Assembly: GCA_021083345.1 (NCBI GenBank)
Contig: JAJGRE010000004.1
Coordinates: 62,001 to 126,000, forward strand
From: Calditrichales bacterium MX18-03
Lineage (GTDB): Bacteria > Bacillota > Clostridia > Lutisporales > Lutisporaceae
DNA length: 64,000 nucleotides
Reading direction: 5' to 3'
The notes under the pieces were generated by a model. That model ran no database searches and was not told where the DNA came from. It worked only from the letters and a program-made list of their open reading frames with translations. A program made the translations under genes and the position numbers. Shown one piece after another: positions 8,381-16,178 of the stretch. Each line of letters begins with the position of its first letter. Position 1 is the stretch's first letter.

Positions 8381-8413
8381 AAAAGGCTATTGGAAACCAA
8401 TGGCCTTTTTTAT
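8381..8413 (+). terminator. Rho-independent terminator
   Basis: GGCTATTGG pairs with CCAATGGCC around AAA and is followed by TTTTTTAT. Confidence 0.75.
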
Positions 8414-8432
8414 TTGGGCAATGACAGCATGC

Positions 8433-9530
8433 TTAGTGAATGACAGGGCGCAGGAAAAAACTCAATAGCTTCAGCCAATCGATTCTGGTGTCTCCGCCCA
8501 CCGCTTTATCCAGAAAACTGCCGACCAGTGCATCATTCATGTGCCTGACACACGCATCAAATCCGTTATCATCCAGTTTTTCCAACCCTCGCCTGATGAC
8601 CAGGGAGTTCTCATAGTTTTTAATGAGGGGCTTGGTCTGCTTCTGATAGCTTTCCAAACCACAGATATCCTGTGCGGCGTATATCCCCGTCAGCATGGAT
8701 ACGAACTGTCCGAATCCGGCTCCCGGAGCCAATGCACCGAAGCAATTGCCTGTAAAATAGGTATTATCCAGAACAGGTTCCTTGCAGATACCCAACATGT
8801 ACTGGGATACCGTGAATCCATCCGTCACTCTCAAGGTTTGCTTTGTATCTTTACAGACCTGTGAAAAAAACAGCTGCCACATGCTTTCCAAATCCAATTC
8901 TTTGTTCTCCGGATATTCCGGGTATGCCATCACGATATTGGCTTCAGCGTCAGAGTATGGAAGGAGAAATGCGTAACCCTTGGGTACGAATTCATCATTG
9001 AACCAAATTTCCGTTGTGTTTGGCGGAAAGTGCCCTTCAACGGCTGCCCCCTTAATTGTAATCATGAGGTCGCACCTGTAATTGTTGAGCTTTGATGCAT
9101 ATTCCCCGTCACCTGTCGCCAGTACCACATCATCATAGGTGTTCTTCAAATCTTCATAGCTGTATTTTGAATTATAGTGTATTTCCGACTTGACTTGCCG
9201 GACCAGCTGATTCTCGAAGGATTGCTCATGCCTCCCCCTGATATTGATGATGCCGATATTCCCATGGACTTCTCCCACCTCATTTCTTGAGTGGATCACC
9301 ATCTTTTTTATATCGCCTATGCCGTTCAGGTTAATCTTGTGCTTTTCGCTAATATACGCCAAGCAGTTTTCGTACGGCCGGCTTACAAGACCAAGCATTG
9401 CTTCAGCATTGACAAACCTGTCTCCCACCCTGCACCTGTTTTCAAAAATGGCCGGATGAATACCATACCTTTCCAATGTAATAGCACAGGCAAGACCGGA
9501 TATACCCGCTCCCATTATCGCTACACTCAT
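8433..9530 (-). CDS. FAD-dependent oxidoreductase of the geranylgeranyl reductase-like group
   Basis: 365 residues. The N-terminus has the Rossmann FAD-binding motif GAGISGLACAI with an acidic end of the second strand (IFEN), and VLATGDGEY near residue 140 is the second nucleotide-binding motif. GNCFGALAPGAGFGQF near residue 280 matches the flavin-binding segment of geranylgeranyl reductase and halogenase-like monooxygenases. The substrate is unknown. The start at 9530 follows GAGGTG. It lies 31 bp downstream of pcm in the same direction and probably shares its transcript. Confidence 0.7.
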   Translation of the reverse strand: MSVAIMGAGISGLACAITLERYGIHPAIFENRCRVGDRFVNAEAMLGLVSRPYENCLAYISEKHKINLNGIGDIKKMVIHSRNEVGEVHGNIGIINIRGRHEQSFENQLVRQVKSEIHYNSKYSYEDLKNTYDDVVLATGDGEYASKLNNYRCDLMITIKGAAVEGHFPPNTTEIWFNDEFVPKGYAFLLPYSDAEANIVMAYPEYPENKELDLESMWQLFFSQVCKDTKQTLRVTDGFTVSQYMLGICKEPVLDNTYFTGNCFGALAPGAGFGQFVSMLTGIYAAQDICGLESYQKQTKPLIKNYENSLVIRRGLEKLDDNGFDACVRHMNDALVGSFLDKAVGGDTRIDWLKLLSFFLRPVIH

Positions 9531-9561
9531 GCTTTCACCTCAATCAACTTTTCCTTTTAGT

Positions 9562-10164
9562 TTAGTTGAACGATCTATTATTCTGCTTCCAACCGTACTC
9601 GCCGACTAATTCTACAAAAGTAACATCTCCCAAGGTATCGATGGCAAAATTATTTTTTTCATCCTTCGTGACCCTGGCAAGCTTTTGCAGACCCTTTTCT
9701 CCTACCGGGATGATCATCAGCCCTTCAGGTGCCAGCTGCCGGATCAGCTGCCTGGGTATTTCGCCTGCTGCAGCCGTTACGATGATCCTGTCAAACGGAG
9801 CGTGCTCCTCCCAGCCTTCGCTTCCGTCACCGATTTTGTATGTGATATTGCCATATCCCAGGCTCTTCAGCCGTTTCTGCGCCTTTACGGCCAGTTCCTC
9901 CAGCCGTTCAACCGTATAAACCTGCCCTGCAAATGCTGCCAGCATGGCTGTCTGATAACCGCTCCCGGTGCCGATCTCCAGCACCTTCATGTCCTTATCC
10001 AATTCCAGAAGCTCTGTCATCTTGTACACCAAGCTAGGCTGCGATATCGTCTGCCCAAGGCCTATCGACAGCGGACTATCGTAATCGGCGTAGATTTTGT
10101 TTTCATTTTCAATAAATAGTGAGCGGTCCAGCCTTCTGAAAAAATCGTACAGTGCATTGTCCAT
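9562..10164 (-). CDS. pcm: Protein-L-isoaspartate O-methyltransferase
   Basis: 200 residues. SAM-binding motif I is VLEIGTGSGYQTAMLA near residues 73-88, with an acidic residue after motif II (VERLEEL); motif post-I and IIVTAAAGEIPRQLI near 122 are typical of PCMT, as is the C-terminal GLMIIPVG. The enzyme methylates isoaspartyl residues in aged proteins to start their repair. Length and motif order fit the family. AAGGAG precedes the ATG. It is first in a probable operon with the FAD oxidoreductase. Confidence 0.9.
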   Translation of the reverse strand: MDNALYDFFRRLDRSLFIENENKIYADYDSPLSIGLGQTISQPSLVYKMTELLELDKDMKVLEIGTGSGYQTAMLAAFAGQVYTVERLEELAVKAQKRLKSLGYGNITYKIGDGSEGWEEHAPFDRIIVTAAAGEIPRQLIRQLAPEGLMIIPVGEKGLQKLARVTKDEKNNFAIDTLGDVTFVELVGEYGWKQNNRSFN

Positions 10165-10224
10165 ATAATTCTCCTTGAAATTCGTCTTTCTGTTATTGTT
10201 GCACCAAGATCAGCTTTTAATGAC

Positions 10225-10257
10225 ACAAAAAAAGACTTACCGAAATTGGTAAGTCTT
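10225..10257 (-). terminator. Terminator of the stalk-domain protein gene
   Basis: AAGACTTACC (10232-10241) pairs with GGTAAGTCTT (10248-10257); on the minus strand it is followed by TTTTTTTGTG. Confidence 0.8.
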
Positions 10258-10292
10258 GCCCGTATGCATTGATGCCGGGATTTTACAGCCAG

Positions 10293-11009
10293 CTATTTGT
10301 ATGCTTTAAACCAAACGCCGCCTGTACCGTCATATTTTCTGCCAAATGCAATTTTAGGATTTGGATCATTTGCCCCTACAATAAACACTGCCCAACCCTC
10401 ATTGGCAGAACCCTTATAAAGAGCAGCATCTATGGCTGAATCCAAGACAACCCCTAAAGCATAATCGTATACTTTACCGGTTGATGAAACCAGTCTGAAC
10501 GAAACATTATTAAGGTCAAACGCCTTGTTGTCGGGTATGTCCAAAAGCCTGAAGTTTATCTTTGCCAATAGGTACTGATGACCGTCGGGAGCCGGGCTGT
10601 TGAACCGGTTTGCAGCCTGAAGCATCTTCCAAGCCTCTTCCCCTCGGATGATATCCTTAACTGTGATTTCTGCTGAGTAAGACTCCATGAAATCGGAATA
10701 CGTAATGGTTAGTGCTGTATTAAGGTTCGCCGGATTTGATATGGAAGACAGTGAAGTGGGCTTGGGTCCAAACTCTAGTGTTTTCGCCGTATCGTTGACA
10801 GCAAAGTTGATGCCCAGCGCATCGCTAACCTGCTTCGCCGGGAGATAATATTCACCGTTAATTGTGACTGCCGGTTTGGCTAGTGAAACTTTCATACCAT
10901 AAACCAGCATGTCGTATGCAGACTCTACAACAGTGAGATCTGCTGCAGCACTTACAAACATTACGCTTAACAGTACCCCAACCATTAAACCGCAAAGGAA
11001 TTTTTTCAT
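10293..11009 (-). CDS. Secreted protein with copper amine oxidase N-like stalk domain
   Basis: 238 residues with a signal peptide (MKKFLCGLMVGVLLSVMFVSAAA). Residues 35-75 (VSLAKPAVTINGEYYLPAKQ, VSDALGINFAVNDTAKTLEF) match the copper amine oxidase N-terminal-like stalk repeat common in clostridial exported proteins; it does not imply oxidase activity. The C-terminal half (about 85-235) resembles a DUF4352-like beta-sandwich, with LLAKINFRLLDI and ISFRLVSSTGKVYDY-type strands. A GAGGG site precedes the ATG. Role unknown; extracytoplasmic. Confidence 0.65.
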   Translation of the reverse strand: MKKFLCGLMVGVLLSVMFVSAAADLTVVESAYDMLVYGMKVSLAKPAVTINGEYYLPAKQVSDALGINFAVNDTAKTLEFGPKPTSLSSISNPANLNTALTITYSDFMESYSAEITVKDIIRGEEAWKMLQAANRFNSPAPDGHQYLLAKINFRLLDIPDNKAFDLNNVSFRLVSSTGKVYDYALGVVLDSAIDAALYKGSANEGWAVFIVGANDPNPKIAFGRKYDGTGGVWFKAYK

Positions 11010-11166
11010 CCGTTAACCCTCATTTCGCTTTTTTCTATATTATACCATTTGATTGATAAAATATGTAAATAGGGCTTTTTGAGCAGCAAATAAAAAATCC
11101 AACGCTTAGGCCAAGGAAACAAATTATGTTGAAATAATTCTGGAGAAAAGGTCTTTGCTGCTATCA

Positions 11167-11442
11167 TTAAATTTCTGAGTTTAGTCTAATATATCGTTCA
11201 TAGAACCATGCAACTATGCCAAACCAGGAGAGAAAAAGAAACGGAGCGACATACCTCCAGAAACCTATATATTCAAAAACATTAAAGTTTTCGAAAACCA
11301 TTCCTATTCCATGAGTAAAGGCAACCCACGCAAGAATATAAAGTATTTTATACCATCTACCTTTTGGTAACATATAGGCAAAATGGAATGCCCTGAAAAA
11401 AGTAGAGTCTCCTATAAATAGTAAATAGTCACTTGAATACAA
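11167..11442 (-). pseudogene. Membrane protein fragment truncated by an IS3 remnant
   Basis: A 91-codon stretch encoding at least three hydrophobic helices (ILYILAWVAFTHGIGMVF, YVAPFLFLSWFGIVAWFY). Its only possible start is a TTG at 11442. The codon just upstream is a TAA that belongs to the end of the IS3 remnant, so the original N-terminus was probably lost when the insertion sequence landed there. The C-terminal part resembles small clostridial membrane proteins with several helices. Probably not functional. Confidence 0.55.
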
Positions 11443-11444
11443 TT

Positions 11445-11995
11445 ATATCAACACACTTAAGCACTTGCAAATTTCTGCCAGTACTCGTGCGGGGTTTGAT
11501 ATCCTAGTGCAGAATGCAGACGCTGCCTATTATAAAAAGCCTCGATATACTCAGATATTTTGTTCTTAGCCTCATGCTGCCTCTTATTTTAAATCTTCTC
11601 AGCAATTCCCGGTATTCTTCGCTGGATCGCCATTCCAACAACCTTACGATCATACAAGTCATTATGGGTAGCTAGATATAACCACCCCTCATCCGTCGCC
11701 ACATATGTAATGTCAGAGACCCACGCCTGATTCGGTGCTTTAACACGGAAATCTTGCTGCAGAAGATTTTCATAAACCGGCAGTCCATGCCTTGAATTCG
11801 TTGTGGCTGTGTACTTGCGCTCTCGCCTCTGTCTCTCCATTTGTAAAATCCACTTTTGACACCTTCAAAATCTGGCACAGCTTCTTGATCCGAAAGATGC
11901 TCTTATGTTGTTCAATGAACTTATACTTTAGCTGTTTTCTATTTTTGAGAAGATGTGCACCGCTTTTTTTAATATCGCAATCTCTTCCTAAGTAG
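11445..11995 (-). mobile_element. Degenerate IS3-family transposase remnant
   Basis: Pieces of IS3 OrfB in three frames are recognisable. An EIAILKKA-like junction near 11985 is followed by RIKKLCQILKVSK (11870-11900) and then the DDE integrase core: APNQAWVSDITYVATDEGWL, with the first Asp, and DRKVVGMAI. The C-terminus EYIEAFYNRQRLHSALGYQ is 11480-11560. About 75 residues between DRKVVGMAI and the C-terminus are missing, including the other catalytic acids, and an in-frame TAA lies at the deletion junction. At least one frameshift separates the N-terminal pieces. OrfA is almost all lost, so it is inactive. Confidence 0.85.
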
Positions 11996-12009
11996 TGAGG
12001 AGGATCTGA

Positions 12010-12291
12010 ATGAAGATAATAATCGACAACTATGAGATAGAAAAACTCATTGATGAAAATGGAAAAGCCCTAGAGCCGGTATGCCTTATTGATATTTGCC
12101 CTAGTTACTGGAATAAATACTGCATTATTGAAGCCATGCTCTACCATCATGTTAAGAGGTTCGATAACGAGACCGGCAAACATTATATGCATTATCCTTA
12201 CCGCAAAAGATTCCATGAATACTATAACGGCAGCAGCTTCATAATCGACCTGGAAAAAGACTTTTCAAATTTGCATTATAATATTGCTTAA
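12010..12291 (+). CDS. Hypothetical protein, 93 residues
   Basis: Starts MKIIIDNYEIEKLIDENG at 12010 behind GAGGAGG. It is rich in Tyr and His (MLYHHVKRF, KHYMHYPYRKRF). No domain recognised and no signal peptide. It lies between the IS3 remnant and the higBA-like locus and could be an accessory gene of either. The good ribosome binding site and even codon use suggest it is real. Confidence 0.5.
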   Translation: MKIIIDNYEIEKLIDENGKALEPVCLIDICPSYWNKYCIIEAMLYHHVKRFDNETGKHYMHYPYRKRFHEYYNGSSFIIDLEKDFSNLHYNIA

Positions 12292-12294
12292 TCA

Positions 12295-12347
12295 TTGACC
12301 ATACAACAAATTCGTTGTAAAATATAGATACAACAAACATGTTGTAT
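12295..12347 (+). promoter_or_regulatory. Promoter with twin operator palindromes for the toxin-antitoxin locus
   Basis: TTGACC (12295-12300) and TAAAAT (12318-12323) are 17 bp apart. Two similar inverted repeats, TACAAC-N6-GTTGTA at 12302-12319 and ATACAAC-N6-GTTGTAT at 12328-12347, overlap the spacer and the start region, with centres 27 bp apart. This is the expected layout for autorepression by the HigA-like antitoxin. Confidence 0.7.
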
Positions 12348-12377
12348 GGGAATATCATATAACAAAGAGGAGAAATT

Positions 12378-12692
12378 ATGAACATATACTACAATACTAC
12401 CGCAGGAGGAAAAAATGTCATTCTAGAGTTTGTTGACGACCTTCCTAAAGACGAAATGGTAGATGGTTATAGGGTATTGGAAGAACTGGAGAGCAATAGA
12501 CTAGACGGACTTGTGACACGACAGATTGCAGGAAAGCTGTGGTAAATCAAGTTTTATAGATACAATCGAATCTTCTATATAACGATGGATAGAGATAATA
12601 TATACCTGCTCCATGCATGCAAGAAACAAAAGAATACAGCAGAATTGAAAGACATTCAATTAGCAAAAAAGCGCATGAGCGAGATTAAGTAA
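12378..12692 (+). pseudogene. HigB/RelE-like toxin (Gp49 family) with an in-frame TAA
   Basis: The frame from ATG 12378 (behind AGAGGAGA) to TAA 12690-12692 would encode 104 residues of the phage-derived Gp49/HigB toxin family: ITRQIAGKLW-type centre (here TRQIAGKLW), IKFYRYNRIFYI and LLHACKKQ, then a helical tail KKRMSEIK. A TAA at 12543-12545 splits it exactly after AGKLW, where the family normally has a Glu or similar followed by a basic strand. Toxin activity (ribosome-dependent mRNA cleavage) should be lost, while the downstream antitoxin is intact. Confidence 0.75.
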
Positions 12693-12704
12693 GAGGTGAT
12701 AAGT

Positions 12705-13049
12705 ATGCCATTTGAAAATGTAGATATTAAGAAGCGAATTGAGGAAAAGAAAGCAAATGATCGTGAGTTTGCACGGATTTTTAATGAGTCTGAAAAAGAG
12801 TATGCCCTTATCAGGCAGCTAATCGTTGCCAGGAAAAAGAAAAAACTCACGCAGAGCAGATTAGCCCGCCTTGCCGGACTAAAGCAGCAAGCTGTATCAA
12901 GAATTGAGACTAGAGAAAATGAACCGACATTAGGTACTTTCTTGAAGCTGGCCGAAGCTGCCGGATTATCTGTGAAACTGGTTCCTGCTCATGCAAAAGC
13001 ACACAAGCACCACCATTTATCCGGCGTATATATTAAGGCAAAAAGGTAA
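12705..13049 (+). CDS. HigA-like antitoxin, XRE-type helix-turn-helix regulator
   Basis: 114 residues. The XRE helix-turn-helix lies near residues 44-97: KKKKLTQSRLARLAGLKQQA, then VSRIETRENEPTLGTFLKLAEAAG. The N-terminal helical arm is typical of HigA partners of Gp49 toxins, and the tail is rich in His and Lys. The start ATG at 12705 follows GAGGTG and lies 13 bp after the toxin frame. It is expected to bind the twin palindromes at 12302-12347 and repress the operon. With the toxin broken it may persist as a plain regulator. Confidence 0.8.
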   Translation: MPFENVDIKKRIEEKKANDREFARIFNESEKEYALIRQLIVARKKKKLTQSRLARLAGLKQQAVSRIETRENEPTLGTFLKLAEAAGLSVKLVPAHAKAHKHHHLSGVYIKAKR

Positions 13050-13101
13050 TTCCCACGAATGTTAGAAAAATGTTAGAAACTCACCCAAAAACCCAAAATT
13101 A

Positions 13102-13129
13102 AAGGACTTACCTTCACAGGTAAGTCCTT
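13102..13129 (-). terminator. Hairpin, probable terminator of tRNA-Ser
   Basis: An 11-bp perfect stem (13102-13112 with 13119-13129). On the minus strand it is followed by TTTAATTTTGGGTTTTT. It lies about 30 bp past the tRNA 3' end. Confidence 0.55.
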
Positions 13130-13156
13130 CGTATATGTATTGGAATTACTTGCTTT

Positions 13157-13248
<92 letters not shown>

Positions 13249-13332
13249 GCGATTTTCAACGCTTTGCGCTGACAAAACCAAAATTTTTCAGTTTTTAGGC
13301 TGCATGACTCTTTATAAATGCATCCTCTAAAT

Positions 13333-13361
13333 ATAATAAACGAGAAATACTAAACAGTCAA
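13333..13361 (-). promoter_or_regulatory. Element-borne promoter reading into the hybrid tRNA-Ser
   Basis: On the minus strand TTGACT (13361-13356) and TATTAT (13338-13333) are 17 bp apart, with the predicted start about 78 nt before the tRNA 5' end. It is inside the element, so it would replace the original promoter that integration left at the other end. Confidence 0.65.
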
Positions 13362-13493
13362 GGTATGGTTTAAAATACTAATTTAGTACAACTCAGAATA
13401 CATCGGAATACTAATAAGTAACTTTTCCGTTTGTTCTGCCTTGACAACTAATATATTCTAATAATTACTATATTTATAATAATAATTTGATCT

Positions 13494-14057
13494 CTAACTA
13501 AATTTCTTTGCTAGCTTTATAAGGTCATTCTTATTTACCTCAATTGCATCATATTTCGAGTTACAGTTTAATGTAGCAAGTATCTCATTATACAAATATC
13601 TCGACATCAGTATTGAGTTAGTATTCATAGCCTTTTGGTAACAGCTAATCCAGAGTCCTGTTTTTCCTTTCTCATTTTTACACTTCGCTTCTATATCGCC
13701 AATTTTAATATTATATCCCACGAATAGAAAATGTATATTTTCTTTTGACTTTTCGTACAATGATATGTTTTCAGAAAAGCCTATCTTAACTTTATTCCCT
13801 ATACGGTTTTTTATAATATATAGAAATACCCTGCATGCCCTTTTTAATCTTTTATCTTCAATTCTATCTAAAAAGTTTTCAATATCCTTATTGAATTCCG
13901 AACTACTAGCACTTTTGATAGTACTATATTGAAACCAATTACGCAAAAAGTAATAAGTCTTCTTAGATACATTAAAGATACCTGCTATGATAAGAGCTCC
14001 CAGACCACTAAAAATCCATTCTTTATTTAGCCAAATCCAATTTATAATCTTATTCAT
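13494..14057 (-). CDS. Hypothetical protein with an N-terminal membrane anchor
   Basis: 187 residues. One hydrophobic segment (EWIFSGLGALIIAGIFNVS, about 13-31) is followed by a basic linker and a soluble domain of about 130 residues rich in Lys, Ile and Asn (IENFLDRIEDKRLKRACRVF, IGDIEAKCKNEKGKTGLWIS). No known motif. GAGG precedes the ATG. It is the last gene before the left junction and follows brxL in the same direction, 103 bp away, so it might ride on the BREX transcript. Function unknown. Confidence 0.55.
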   Translation of the reverse strand: MNKIINWIWLNKEWIFSGLGALIIAGIFNVSKKTYYFLRNWFQYSTIKSASSSEFNKDIENFLDRIEDKRLKRACRVFLYIIKNRIGNKVKIGFSENISLYEKSKENIHFLFVGYNIKIGDIEAKCKNEKGKTGLWISCYQKAMNTNSILMSRYLYNEILATLNCNSKYDAIEVNKNDLIKLAKKFS

Positions 14058-14160
14058 TATTTAACCTCACAAAAACTATTTATTACTATACTTAATTCAT
14101 AATCGGTGAGCTAGATGGTATTCCCCAAAACAGACATCAAATTATTCTTGATTATTTCCA

Positions 14161-16164
14161 TCACTCCAACTCAAAAACTTTTCTTGATAAATCCTCAGCA
14201 CTACTATAAAAAAGTATAGATAACTTGCTCCAGATATCACTAGGCATCGTCACGATGTCTGGCTGGTTCGATATTGGAATATATACAGTCTTAGCACCTT
14301 GTTCGACTACAAACTCCAACTTTTCATAAAGGTTTGATGTCTTGATTAGGTTTCCGTTTATGGTCATACTACCTAAAATAACTGTTTTAGATTTTATTGG
14401 CTTGTTTATAAAAATGGAAATCATACTTATATAAAATGCTGAACCTATCTCTTGATTCCCACCTGAAGAGTTTTCATCTATTAATTGAGTTATATATGTT
14501 TGTTCTGCCAGCTTATTTGAGACCCCCATATTATTTGCATTAGATTTAATGTAGTTATATACATTTTTTATGGTTTCTTTCGCCTCTATTGATGGTCTAC
14601 CAGTTATTTGATATGATCCATTACCATTAATATTATTCGTTTCTATCTTAATTGGAAATATCCTTTCATCCTTAGTTATTACTGTGTAAACTTCTCCTAT
14701 ATCAAGTTGAGAAATCATACTGCCTATGCCACTTGTCATTTCTTTAAGGAATACTTGCTTAGTAACTTGGTCCTCTTTTGAAGAGTATTTAAAAGTTGCA
14801 CCGAAGAACTCTAGTCCACCTCTGCGCTTTAATTGCTCTTTTACTCGCATTCTACCTTCCATAGCAAATTCAAGATATTCTTTTAATTCTTCAGCTGCTA
14901 CCCCTAGATCTGGATGCAGAAGTTTAAGCAGCCCTGATACTGTTTTTCTTATAGCTTTTGTATCCCTCGAACTTAAGCTCTTATCTATGCTAAAGTATTT
15001 ATCTATTACGTCAGAATAAGACCTTTTTCTGAAGTCATGTAATAACTTAGAAAAATAGTCCGAAATAAACCCAAAACCATTTGAATAATAATCCGTTTTC
15101 ATTTTTGGCATTTCCCAGCCAGGCAAATAGTAATGAAATCTATCTATAATTGCTGGCGTTTGTAATTCATCTGCAAGCGTAGCAAATAAATTGCCACCTT
15201 GTTCCCATACCTGAAGCGGGTTATCTATGTTGCCCACAAAAACCATCGAGGCTTTTCCTTCTATACGCATTTTATCTCTAGCAAAATTGCCTGACTCCAT
15301 ATATGTCTGTAGCATTGCTGGACCTTGTGGGTCATCAAATTTTACATTTGCTACCTCATCGAAAGCCACAACATCCCAAATACCTACTAATCCCACTTCC
15401 TTTTTGGTTAGGTTGTAAAAAAGAACTGGTACTGTTGCTTTACCACCAGCCACTAACAAACTATAAGGTGATAACTCATTATATGTATAGGACTTTCCTG
15501 TCTCACGTGGCCCTAGTTCAATCATATTATAATTTGTTTCACAGTGCGGAATAAGTCTTAACAGCATTAACAGCTTTTGTCTGAGGTCAAACTTTTCTGG
15601 ATTTAACCCTATACTATTAATCAGCAACTCAAGCCATTCATCCCTTGTAAACTCTTTTCGTTTCTCTATATACTCATCAACTTCATCAGTTGAAATTTGC
15701 ATCGGACTAAATTTACCTACCATAACAGGATACTTAGAGCTGTCTTCATTTTTTTCGAGACGTATAAGTCCCCACATGCCACCCTCTAGAAGTCCCTTAT
15801 ACTTTCGTATCCATTCATCGTCAACTAAAATATCTTTTAATCCAGCAGTATTAAGTGTTCCAATATACATGTCCTTATTAAGGTCAACATCAACAAGCAG
15901 TTTATCAATAATAACAATGCTTCCATCTGTTTTTATTGCATCTTTTATCTTATTTTTATCCTCAGGCAGAATATAATGTTTATTTAAGACCTCTTTTACC
16001 TTATTAACAATTTCTTCACTATCAAGGCCTTGGTCTGAATATTGAGATATAATATACTCCAACACATAGACAGGTAACTTAATACTGCTCTTTAGACTAT
16101 TTACTACACCCTTCTTAACTACTTTATATTGAAATGTACTTTTTACTTTATCCTCTAAACTCAT
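14161..16164 (-). CDS. brxL: BREX Lon-like protease BrxL
   Basis: 667 residues, near family length. The central AAA+ module has Walker A GPRETGKSYTYNEL near 215 and Walker B DVVAFDEVANVKF near 263, then VFVGNIDNPLQ. The C-terminal Lon-like domain lies from about 500 onward: SGGNQEIGSAFYISMISIFI, then VILGSMTINGNL and EKLEFVVEQGAKTVYIP, in which the usual Lon catalytic-serine loop is only loosely kept. In type I BREX it is required for phage exclusion. GGAGGA precedes the ATG, 14 bp after pglZ. It is the last of the six operon genes. Confidence 0.92.
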   Translation of the reverse strand: MSLEDKVKSTFQYKVVKKGVVNSLKSSIKLPVYVLEYIISQYSDQGLDSEEIVNKVKEVLNKHYILPEDKNKIKDAIKTDGSIVIIDKLLVDVDLNKDMYIGTLNTAGLKDILVDDEWIRKYKGLLEGGMWGLIRLEKNEDSSKYPVMVGKFSPMQISTDEVDEYIEKRKEFTRDEWLELLINSIGLNPEKFDLRQKLLMLLRLIPHCETNYNMIELGPRETGKSYTYNELSPYSLLVAGGKATVPVLFYNLTKKEVGLVGIWDVVAFDEVANVKFDDPQGPAMLQTYMESGNFARDKMRIEGKASMVFVGNIDNPLQVWEQGGNLFATLADELQTPAIIDRFHYYLPGWEMPKMKTDYYSNGFGFISDYFSKLLHDFRKRSYSDVIDKYFSIDKSLSSRDTKAIRKTVSGLLKLLHPDLGVAAEELKEYLEFAMEGRMRVKEQLKRRGGLEFFGATFKYSSKEDQVTKQVFLKEMTSGIGSMISQLDIGEVYTVITKDERIFPIKIETNNINGNGSYQITGRPSIEAKETIKNVYNYIKSNANNMGVSNKLAEQTYITQLIDENSSGGNQEIGSAFYISMISIFINKPIKSKTVILGSMTINGNLIKTSNLYEKLEFVVEQGAKTVYIPISNQPDIVTMPSDIWSKLSILFYSSAEDLSRKVFELE

Positions 16165-16178
16165 ACTGATTCCTCCAA

